Origin: Trebouxia sp. TZW2008
Lineage: Eukaryota; Chlorophyta; Trebouxiophyceae; Trebouxiales; Trebouxiaceae
Assembly (NCBI GenBank): GCA_002118135.1
Contig: BDIU01000232.1
Coordinates: forward strand, 302,278 to 366,277
DNA length: 64,000 bases
Direction of reading: 5' to 3'
This document shows positions 11,529-23,500 of the stretch, piece after piece. A model generated the notes under the pieces. That model was not told where the DNA came from. It ran no database searches and saw nothing but the letters and a program-made list of their open reading frames with translations. Every line of letters begins with the position of its first letter. Positions within the stretch are counted from its first letter, which is position 1. Both the position numbers and the translations under genes were made by a program.

Positions 11529-14500
11529 ATGAGTCTCGAAGCCGCAGGTGCGCACTGCGAGTTACCTTCTGCACGTACCCATGTTTCGGAGTTGTCCTGT
11601 TGGCGCACGCGAATGTCGGAGTGACATCACAACTATATATCGTATGATGTTGCAATCGTTGATGTCGTACTTGCAGCTGTTGACACCAATGACCGTGCCC
11701 CACACGGAGCAGCAAGGCACCATGCCACCATTGCTGGGGAGAGAGCATCTCGCAAACAGCAAGATTTTGATGATCTTGTTGATCATGCCTTGCAAAAAGC
11801 TGGCTCCAAAAAGGCGCTTGTGCCAAGCAAGTCCCGCAAGAAGATGCAGGAAGTGGATCTGAGCCACCTTACTCGCTCCAAGCGACAGCTTGTCATTGAT
11901 CAAGCGCTAGAGGTATGCAGACAAAGCTGCAATTCTGTACAGCAATTGATGACAGTGCACCATTGCTCCATCTCAAAATTGCATACAACGCCTGTGCATT
12001 TGGGGGCATGTCAATTTTAGATGACACCCTGTTTAGCAGTTTCTTTGTTTATACGGTGCTATAATACTGTATGTGTGCAGCTGGCCTTGGTTGTTTTGAA
12101 TTCTGCAAGAACAGTCTTCTCCTGCAATAAGCTGTTGTTGATGTGCAGAGCAAGGACGCAGATCCGGAGAGATTCTTCACAAAGCTACAACAAAGGATGA
12201 AAAGGTATTTTCCAAGTTGCACCCTGCTTCTCATTGATCAAATCATCAATACCGATGTACCCAAACGCAAACTAGGTAACAGGTGTGCCTCACCCTGTTC
12301 CCATACAGCAGGCTCGTTGCTTGTCACTGCTTGTCATGCGTCACGCCATCTCCTATGGCACATGGCTCACTCATGCACAAACAAGCGCAGCCTATATCAG
12401 GAAGCATCAATGGCATGAGCCTCGGAGTAACAAGTCATGCACACGTGGTAGCTGACTGACTGACTCACTTCACGTGCTCAGATGAGCTGGTCATACGATC
12501 ACCCTGCAAAGCAAAGACGGTGCAAGTCATGACGGTGCAAGAACAAGCCATACACCACCCAAAGGGGCTTCAAGCAGGGCTGTTACAATGACACTTGACA
12601 GCAGCAATCTTGCAACAACATGCATGCGATGCATATCCTGTTTATTTGCAGGGCACAGATTGAGCTAGCAAGTGTGGAAGTCAGGTTTCAGAACTTGTCC
12701 ATTGAAGCTGACATTGCAGTGGGCGCGAGGGGGGAGCCCACTGTGCTCAATGCATACAGGAACACTGTTGAGGTAGGAACTCAAGGCAATCAAAAGTCCT
12801 GCAGTTCTGTTGAAGCCCTTGCAGCAGTCAACATGCGAAAATCATACTGCTGAACTGTTGCTAAATGAGCTGTGTGCCAGCATCAGATCAGCCCATGTGT
12901 GACTCATCAGACACATGTCTTGGTAGGCATTGAAAGCCTTAATCTTATCATGCATGTAGGGTGCAGCAAACTGGCTCTGATGAACTTGTGGGGTATTGCA
13001 TCAGCCTGAAAATGGTCCACTTGTCATATTGCACTGATCCTTCGAAATTACAAGACATGTGTTGTCCTGTGATTTCAATCACATGCTCAGATCGCTTGTG
13101 TGCATGCAGAGCGTCCTGCAGAAGCTGCGCATCATCATGCCCAACCAGCAGCACTTCCGCATCCTGGATGATATCAGCGGAATTTGGAAGCCTGTGCTCA
13201 TGAAAGGCACATGGCAGCCTGCATCACACATACCACGCTCAGCTCACTTATGTGCATGCAGAGCGTTTTGCAGAAGCTGCGCATCATCAAGCCAAACAAG
13301 CAGCACTTCCGCATTCTGGACGAGATCAGCGGAGTGTTGAAGCCAGGCCGCATCACATTGTTGCTGGGACCCCCAGGGGCCGGCAAATCCACCCTTCTAA
13401 ATGCCCTGGCAGGCCGCCTCCAGAAATCTGCCCTACAGGTCCGAGACTTGGAGTTCACTTGGGCACTGGAGTGTCAGCGACACCTTATTTGATGCATATT
13501 CCGCACAGTTTTTGCGCCAGAGTCATCACAGTCAGCACTGCCCTGCTAATTTGCAAATCAGTCGCAATTAGTTGCAGCCGCGCAAGCTGAGTGGGCTGCT
13601 GACTTCCTCTAGCCGGACTCTCCTGTATTGCTGCTAATGAGATAGCACGATATGCATTGGAATGCCTGTGTCTGTGCCACATCTCAGGCTCCACAGCCTT
13701 GGCTACTTGCAAAGGCACAAGAGACTGTAGGAGTTCACAGCTGCAAACTACCTCATTTGAGGGGGGCATCACTGACACATAGGAATGGTCACTGCATTGA
13801 CTCTGGGGAACAAAGCCATTGCTGTGCATTTTTTCGACTTCCATGTCAGCTGTTGAAGAAGATCTTTCAACAGCAGGATCCTGTTGCAGATCCTCACAGG
13901 GCTGCGCTGATCAATCCTGTCATTGCTTTTGCAACAGTCTACTGCAGCATGTGCATAGCAAGGCCTATAAGACGTCATCTTTGAGTCAGAAACTTAGCTG
14001 TGGGGCTGTGACAGGTGAAGGGCAGCATCACATACAACGGCAAGGGGTTTGACCAGTTCCAGGCAGTGCACACGGCGGCCTATGTGGATCAGAATGACCT
14101 ACATCAGGCTGAACTGACTGTTCGGGAGACCCTGGACTTTGCAGCCAGGTGTCAGGGTATTGGCCACAAAGCTGGTGAGCCAATCAAGCAAATTTGTACT
14201 CACTGGCTTTGATCTCTGTTGCCTTCTGATTATGATATCACGATGACAACATGAGTAACGATTACTGATGTCAAGGGAAAGCGCTGTTTCCGAGTTGACA
14301 GAGTCATTTGTTGCAAATATGTTTACTGCTAGGAGAATGGTGCCTTTGGGCTTTGAGCACATGGCTTCCAAGCATGCATTACCATTCAGATGTGTGAGGT
14401 GCTGTGCAAGAGGCAGAGCAGGCTTTCTTGCAGCCTCTGCGACCTTGCATCATACACGCCATGTGGGCCTGAATCTCTTGCATCCTTCAGGCTTTCATGA

Positions 14501-17500
14501 AGACGGATAACGCCTGCACTTCAGCTGTCTTGATCTACAGGCCTGCAGATGAGCGTCTGTTGTCTCACCTGCTCAGCTTATTGTTGCTGTCATATAAGTG
14601 TCTACATCCTTGTTGGCAGGGTATTGCGAGCAGTGATCCTGACAATGCGTGGGTCGTCCCAGGATGCATGTGTCTTGATGCAGTAGTGCTTGACCAGCCA
14701 GTGAGGACTGGGTACACACGTACATAGCTCTTGCTTTGGCTTACGCAAGAGAAGTGGTATGACTTAGATACACTATGACTGCGATTGACTGATGACTGGA
14801 TGTACAACTGGTGTGATTGCCTGGGTGCAGAGGAGCTGCAAGAGTTGCAGAAGAAGGAGAAAGAGATGAATGTGCAGCCTGACTGGGAGATTGATGCCTT
14901 CACAAAGGCTCAGATCAGGACGGGCAAGCGCCACTCCATCGTCACAGACCTCATCCTGAAGCTGCTGGGCCTGGATGTCAGTTCTGCCCTCACCTGTTTC
15001 CTGTTCACTGCTCACTGCATATGCTGTGATGCAATACACAATGAATACCTGCATGCATATGCTATGCTGCATTACACAGCAAACGCCTGCATGCATAAGC
15101 TATGCTGCTTTACACAGTGAAAGCCTGCATGCATGTATCACTGATTCCGCAAGAATGGCTTGTGGCTTTCAGACCTGTGCTGCATTGTACAGTGACGTCT
15201 CTTTGACCCAACTGCTTTATTTCCTGAGAAAATTGTCCTTAAATTGAACTGTCCTCACTCAGAGGTGCCACTACATCCAGAATGCTGTGATGAGTTACCA
15301 GTACCATTGTCCTTACGTTGAGTGTCCTTACAATGACAAGTTACCGTGTTGGTGTGTACTGGGCATACCTGCTTGCCTTGTGCACCTGTGCTGTGCTGCA
15401 TTGCTTCGCACAGTGCTTGCCTGTGCTCAAGCTGCACTGGCAACTGCAGCTATTCTTCATCCGCAACGATGTCAAACCCTGGCCAGCATCATGCATTGAA
15501 GCTCTTTTTGGCGTGAGAGCCGCTGTAAAAAAAAGCAAATTCCTTGCTGCAGTGTGAGCCTCTCGACCTGACATGAGCATGCTTTGCCTGCTGCGTGTGC
15601 TTGAGTGATCATGCTGATACGTCTTGGCAATGCAGGTGTGTGCTGATACCCTGATTGGAGATGATCAGATCCGTGGTGTCAGTGGAGGCCAGCGCAAACG
15701 TGTTACCACAGGTGGGCTATCATATCAGCAGCACAACTTTGTCTCCGGTTGCCTGCATTTGCTGCATCACTCATGTTGTTGAGTTGTTTTGTTGAGGTAA
15801 CACTGGGTGCTTGCCTCGCACATCAATACATACTGTCCTTATTTTGATGCTAGATGACCCTTTACAGTGCTGCTGTTTCACCCAGTACTGCAGCTGCTTT
15901 CACAACCAGTCATCAGACACAGGCCATTGCTGTGACATGGAAGATGCACATGCTGGGGTGCAGGGGAGCTGTTAGTGGGTCCAAAGAAGACGCTGTTCCT
16001 GGACGAGATCAGCACAGGGCTGGACAGCAGCACCACCTTCCAGATAACGCGCACCCTGCGGGAATTTGCCCACCTGCGCAGTGCCACCATGCTGATTGCC
16101 CTGCTGCAGCCCACGCCTGAGACCTACAACCTCTTTGATGACATCATGCTGCTGTCAGAAGGTGAGCCCTACAATCTCTGTGATCATGTCATGCAGCTGA
16201 TGGAAGGTGGCATGCTGCTGGTGGAAGGTGATCATGCTGTTGTTGCAAGATGAGACCTACAAGCTTTTTGATCACATCATGCTGCTGTCCAAAAGGGGAA
16301 ATTCACAGCTGTTTGGTGGCATCATACTGCAGCCCACGCCTGAGACCTATAACCGCTTTGAAGACATCTCTGAAGATGAGACCTACAACGCCTATGATCA
16401 TATCATGCTGTTGTTGGAAGGTGGTTATGCTGCTGCTGGAAGGTGAGACCTGCGTGATGCTGCTGTCCAAAAAGGTCATGTTTACAGCCCTTTGCTGGCA
16501 GCATGATGCAGCTGAAGCCTGAGACCTGCAACCGCTTTGAAGACATCTCTGAAGATGAGACTTACAACGCCTATGATCATATCATGCTGTTGATGAGACC
16601 TGCGTCTTTTTAACCACGTGATGCTGCTGACAAAAAGGTGATGTTTATGCCCCTTTGCTGGCAGCATGCTGCAGCCCACGCCTGAGACCTGCAACCACTT
16701 TGATGATATTACGCTGCTGTCAGAAGGTGAGACCTACAACCTCTGTGATCATATCATGCTGCTGTGGGGAGGTGATCATGCTGCTGTCGAAGGGTGGTCA
16801 TGCTGTTGTTGGAAGACGAGACCTACAACCTTTTTGATCACATGATGCTGCTGTACAAAAGGTGATGTTTACAGTCCTTTGCTGATTGCCCTGCTGCAGC
16901 CCACGCCTGAACAATCTCTTTGATGACATCATGCTGCTCCCTGAAGGTGAGATTTGCAAACAAATGACTAAGTGATGCTGTTGTCTGCCCGTTACACCTA
17001 CAACCTCTGTGATCACATGATGCTGCTGCTGCCCAAAGGTGAGGTCTGCACATCTTTTGATCACATGATGCTTCCGTCTTAACATGAGACCCTCAACCTC
17101 TGTGATCACATGATGCTGCTGTCCAGGGGTGAGACCTTTGGACAGGCTGGACACAAAATAGCCAGCATTACTGTTCAATAGGCAGGCTGGTGGAGACCTA
17201 GCTCTTCAAAAGCTGTAAGCTATGTCATGCAGTCTCATCAAGGCATCGTGCTTTTTGCAGCTTATATGCTCTGTCAGCAGACATGTCAATGACAGACACA
17301 AGTCTCAGACATGCATGACCGCAGGCAATTTGCAGTGTCAGCAGAAATGCCAAAGAGAGACACATCTCATGAGTTTGCATGCTTGCAGGCAAGCTGGTGT
17401 ACCACGGCCCTCGGGAGGACATTCTGCCCTTCTTTGAGAGCCAGCACATGCACTGCCCCGAGCGCAAGGCCGACTCAGACTTTCTGCAAGAGGTCACCTC

Positions 17501-20500
17501 CCGCAAGGACCAACAGGTTTGCCCCTCATCCCTTTGTGCCTCATCATGTCTAAGGGCTGCTACTCTCTGGTGTTACATCCTGCGATTGCACTGCACTTAG
17601 CAAGCGTTCCTGCCAATAGCAAACAACATGATGCTGTCTTAATCAGCTCATGCAAATGATGCTGTGTGACCAATCCATCAATACCAAATAACATGATGTT
17701 GTGTTAATCACCTTATGTAAGGACCAGTAGGTCTGCCTCTGAACCATCCTATTGTCATGGTACGCTGCTTCGTGTCAATTTGTGCTTACACCTCTGTATT
17801 GAGCTTTTTCGCATTATCAAAATCACAGTCATGCATGGTCCAACGATTGTAGCGGCAAGCTGTGCAGGTTGACGCACAGGCTTTTTAGCTGGATCTCTCC
17901 TGGCAGCATCTCATCATTGTCGATTAATAATATTTCTGCAGTCTCAGCATGCAACTGCTTGTCTTACAGAGATGACTACTGATGTCAAAGTGAGCCTGCA
18001 CGAGCATCATCTGTTTGTACTTGATACTATGCTCATGAAAAAGGTGCACACTGCAAGTATCCTTCAAGCCACTTACAGCTAAGACTTGTACAATCGAAAC
18101 AAGCCATGAGCGCAGTGTTGACCATGCTTGTCTGTGCATCATCTATTGTTGATGATACGCAACTATGTGTCTGCAAAACTGTACAATATTCTCAAGCTGC
18201 TTGCAGCTAGGACCGTCGCAATAGAAAGAAGCCCAGCGCTGAGCATACTTATGTGGATTTGCGGCAGCAACATCACAAAGACAAGGCTGGGTCTGACTGC
18301 ATTCATGTTGCGGCCTTTGCTGAGGCCTTCCAGCAGACCCAGATAGCCAATCATGCTTGTTTGCAGTCAATGTTGCAAAAGCAAACTTGAGTAGAACTAC
18401 ACTCCTGCTGCTGCAGCAATACTACAAAGGCAAGGCTGGGTACAACTACATCCCTGTTGCAAGCTTTGCTGAGGCCTTCCAGCAAACCCAGACAGCCAAA
18501 CAGGGCAGGGAGTATTTAGAGCAGCCCTATGAGCCCCCCAACGACAAGTGTGCAGAGGCCCTAATTACCCATCACTATGCCCTCTCATGTAAGCCAATTT
18601 GAGAAATGTCGTGTATTCTCTACCATCCTATCAAATCATCATCGCCCATCTCTGTGGCCTTTCCTGTAAGCCAACCTGAACGTTGCTTTGTCTTTTTTGC
18701 ACCTTTCTACTGCCGTTTAGCACAAGACAAAGGGAACGCAAAATGTTGCTTTGCAATGTGCATGCACAGCATTGCACAGCTGCTCATTCATACAGGGCCA
18801 TACGCAGTCACGAGCTGAGCTCAGCTGGCCCATTGAGCAATGCTACATGCAGCAATTTTGTGTGCTAAATTTCAACCCAAGCTTCTAGATTAAGGCCCTT
18901 GTTTTGGTAATGTCCGCAAAGCTGCTACTTTTGAGCATCTCGACATCACAGTCCAGATGTTTCACTGTTGGAAAATTGACACCGACTCATATTTATAAAA
19001 ACCAACTTGTTGGCTGGCCAAAGGATGTGATTCTCTTTCTGTCTTTCTCTTTTTTCGAGTGTCAGCTTTGTGGACGTACGCTCAGCTGTTCAAACCAGGT
19101 CACGTGTCTTGCAGTGCTGCAAAGGATCAAGGCGCTGATGTGGCGTGAGTTCACGCTGATCAAGCGGACCATTGTGGTGTACAAGGCCAAGACCCTGCAG
19201 GTCAATCATTCCAGACTGTCCATCTTAGCAATTGAATGTGTAACAAACTTGCGGATTGCAGTCAATGCATTAGCGTGTGCGCATTGTGTACTTCTTAGTT
19301 TGCACTACATTTCAAGAATCCAAACCCTCAATCATTCCCATACTTCATGCCATGTATTGAGTATTGTGTACTTGCGGGCTGCTTTTACCCACTAGAATAG
19401 TCACTCTTCAATCATAATGCCTGACGGCGCAGACATTTCTGTTTCTGGTTTTTGCTTTGGGTATCATGCATATTTGGTTGCCGTTGCAGGTAGTAGTGAT
19501 GGCTCTGGTGGCCGCCACGCTGTTCCTAAGGACCCACATTCACCCTGTCTCCCCCAATGATGGCCAGGAGATTGCCGGTTTCTGCTTCTTTGCCACCCTG
19601 GTCATGCTCTTCAATGGCATTGCTGAGCTTTCCATGTCGGTGAGCTGCCTCTTTATCATTCCTCGTCATCATCTTTTGCCAGAACGATTTTGTGACCTTG
19701 CTGGTTGCATACAAGAGCAATGAGTTGCCTCCATACACATCTACCCCAGTTGTGTGACTGTCCGTGCGTCTTTGCAAGTTCAGCTTCTGTGACGATTTTG
19801 ATTGAGAAATAGTTCCAACCACGCAGAAAAGCATCCAACTTGCAGCAAAGGTCATGCCTTTGGTTGGAACAATGAGATCATGAAGCATGTTTGTTGCTGT
19901 GATGACAAACCAGACATGCTTGCAGGCACCATACTGGCATAATGCTGACAGCTGGACTGTTTGCAATAGCTGATCCTGACACTAGTTGTCGCCACAGCTG
20001 TTTGTCAGTGCTAATCGAAAGCTGCAGTGCACCTGAAGCAAGCAAGAAACAAGTGGTTGTTATCTCTGTGACATGCTATGCAGACTGAGAGGCTGCCAGT
20101 CTTCTGGAAGCAGCGGCGCATGCTGTTCTTTGATGCCTTCAGCTTTGCTTTCCCCACCTTCCTGCAGCGCATTCCCTTCTCCCTGACCACCTCTGTGGTG
20201 TGGACCGTACTGTCCTACTTCCCAGTAGGCCTGGCAGGCGAACCTGGCAGGTCAGTCACTATGCTCCCAGAAGATTGCATTGTTTGATGTGGATGGTACC
20301 TGGCAGTTGAGTCTAAGTGTGTTTTGCTGTGTGCTCAAGTAGCTGCCTATGCACCAGGACATGCGTCATGCAAGATCCAAGGTTCTTTGTCATGGAGTTT
20401 TTCAAGATGCAATTCGCATGAGAAGCGCATGTTGTTTGGTTTCCAGAAAACATCATCTGTGCTAGGCTTGTATGCAGTACCCTCATTCTTTGCCTTTGTA

Positions 20501-23500
20501 GTTTACAGCTTAGATCTAACCCACTCAGCATAGCTTCCCAGGTCACACGTAACACGGCGTCCATACATCATGGCAACATTTTGAGATTTTAATGTGACAC
20601 ACTGCATGCACCGCTGCATGCAGTGCAGCATGGTGCTGCAGTGTCTTCATGTTTCTGGCGCTGCTGTTGTTTACTCACCAGATTGGCATGCAACCACCAA
20701 TTGGTGGCCACAGCTTGCCGCCAGATTGCCTTATGACACTTTGCATACTGCATGCAACACTGTATGATGCTGCAGGTCCTTCATGTTTCCAGCACTGCTG
20801 TTCCTGATTCACCAGGTTGGCATCTGCATGTACTGCATGTTAGTGACAGCTTCCTGCCAGAGTGTCCTGTGATAATTTGCATAAGGCATGCAATTGCTGC
20901 AGGTTCTTCATGTTTCTGGCGCTGCTGTTCCTGACTCACCAAATTGGCATCTGCATCTACCGAGTGGTGGCCACAGCCTCCCGCCAGATTGTGGTTGCTA
21001 ACGCTGCCGGCATGCTGCTGCTGCTGTGTGTCTTCCTCATGAATGGCTACGTCATCCGCCGCTTCTACATCCACCCTTGGGTCATCTGGTCAGTCAATCT
21101 TGACCTTTCTGCCTGGCATATGATGTAGTTGACCATGTCCTTCTACGTGAACAGTGCTTGTGCCAACTGCATATGTCATGTCCTTGCAACAGCTAAGTGA
21201 CATGGTCAGTGTGTACCTGTTGCTTACCCAGGGAACGCCTTGTGCCTACTTAGTGACTCACTTCGGAAGGTCTGCAAGATTTGCCTTGGGATGGCAGACT
21301 TGCAATGACTGTCAGTTGTTTTGCAAAAGCTTGCAGTTTGAGCTGTGTCTGCGTCATTGTGTAGGGATTGGCACTTAAGATGGTAGTGTGCATACACTTT
21401 CTGCGGAGGTCTTGAAAGCAGCATGGCACCAGCACTCTCACTTTCTGCAGAATGCAGCTCGCAGCTCACTGTCTATGTTGCCAAGGCAGGTGTGCATATG
21501 CAGGATCTACTGGATGAACCCCTTGCAGTACATCACCAGAGGCATCCTCATCAATGAGTTCACAGCTGGTAAGCTGTTTGCATGTGTTGTGTACTCAAAT
21601 TGTCAGCCAACGTTTGCACAGTCTTTGTGTAGCACGTAGAAACTGCACAATGACATTCATTGTGCAAACATGCTACATGCCACATTTGTGAGTCTATGTT
21701 GCCACACAAATGATACAACGCTGCTCCCTTCAGCTCTGTTCCCTTGGACATTTTAAAAATTGTAAGCGATGGTTCTGCATCACCCAGACCGATTCTGGGC
21801 CATCACGGTTTTCTGTTGTGTTGGCATTTGTCGACTCAAAACCAGTTCATGCGTCTGCATGATGGGAAGGTCACAAGGCACTGCAACTCTCATGTGTATG
21901 CTGCCAAGCCGTGTACTTGAATCTATGGTTTACCAAGCCTGGTTCTGCTGACTTGTGTCTGAGCACCGTGACATCACATGATGCCAACCCCTGCTTTGCA
22001 GGGCATTAGCAGCACAAGCCCTACCCATCGGAACAGGGGAGACACTAGGCGATGGCATCCTGCATAGCATTCGCATGTCCACCCATTGCTGACTCAGCTG
22101 TTGCCAGGTCTTGCATCAACAGTATGAAATCCCGCTATGCAGCGCATTGGCAGAACAAGCCTTACCCACATGGAACAGGAGAGACGCTGGGGGATGGCAT
22201 CCTGCATAGCATTGGCATGTCCACCCATTGCTGACTCAGCTGTTGCCAGGTCTTGCGTCAACAGTGTATAATCTCGCTATGCAGGGCATTGGCAGAACAA
22301 GCCTTACCCATATGGAACAGGGGAGACCCTAGGCGATGGCATCTTGCACAGCATTGGCATGTCCACTCACTACTGGTGGTGCTGGCTGGCCATTGGCGTG
22401 AGCTTGGCTTACATTGTGGTCATGAACCTCATCATTGTCGTCCTGCTCACCATCCTACCCCGTACGCTCCTTACAAGCTTTTCTAAGCTTTGCATTGTTA
22501 TATGCTGTCCTTGATGCTAGCAGGACAAGGCTGTCACTTGCTCATCGCTGGCCAGTGAAATGTGCCTGGATTACATTGTGGCATCTCATCATTCTTGCCC
22601 TGCTCAACATGCTGCCCCGTACGCTCCTGACCCACTTGTCTAGGCCTTCGGTTGCATCATGTTGTGTACAGATTAGCAGGCGGTCTTGCTGCTTGCAATG
22701 TTTGGCTGCTCCTGGCTGAAACAATTTGCTAAACAGAATACCGTAGCCCGCTGAGTGTCTCTTCCATGCATGAGTGGCTTACACATACTCACCATACACA
22801 TTGCTTGGTGCCTCTCAGGGTTGTTCTTCAAGACTCCTGGCATTGCACAGGAAGCAACGCAACAATTGTTGCAGAGACTTTTGCCATATCAACTTGAATG
22901 CCTAAATTGGCCTTGCATCTGCAGCACATGGAGCGAATGCGACTCATCAGATGACTGAGGAGGCTTTGGCTGATAGGCAATCTGCCCTATATGGTGATGG
23001 CGGCACCAGTGAAAGCTTCAGAGTGGACATCCCACCCAAGCAGCCAACTGATAAGGTGCCTGCTCCGTCACATTTGCGAATTAATGGCACAATAAAGCAG
23101 CAGCTTTCAGGCAAAAGTTGCTGTGAGACAAGTGTTGCTGTGTAAATGCAGTTCAGCATGTTCAACAGGGTCTCTGTCTGCACAAGTAGCCTCTGGAAAC
23201 TGCTGTTCGTGCTGCATTTGCGAGCCAATCCTGCCCCAGATCCCCTTGTTGCTGTAAGGCATTGTTGCTGTCTTCCAATTCCTGCTTCATTTATGCCTTA
23301 TGCAAACATGTCCAGGCGTTCACGCAAAGACTGACGGTGTTTTTCAGCACTTAAAGGAGGCTTTGTCGCAAAAGACTTGCAGTGCTGGTAACAATAGACA
23401 TCAAATAAGCAGAAGCATGCAAAGCTTTGGACTGGTGTCAGGGTCGTGGCGGACGAGGTGTGGCAGCAGAAAGTGGACCCTTGCTTGGCAACGGCAAAAC

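Noticed and set aside
19526..19966. Open minus-strand frame of 146 codons across ABC exon 14 and its intron
   Set aside because: It crosses a validated plus-strand exon and has no protein-like features of its own.
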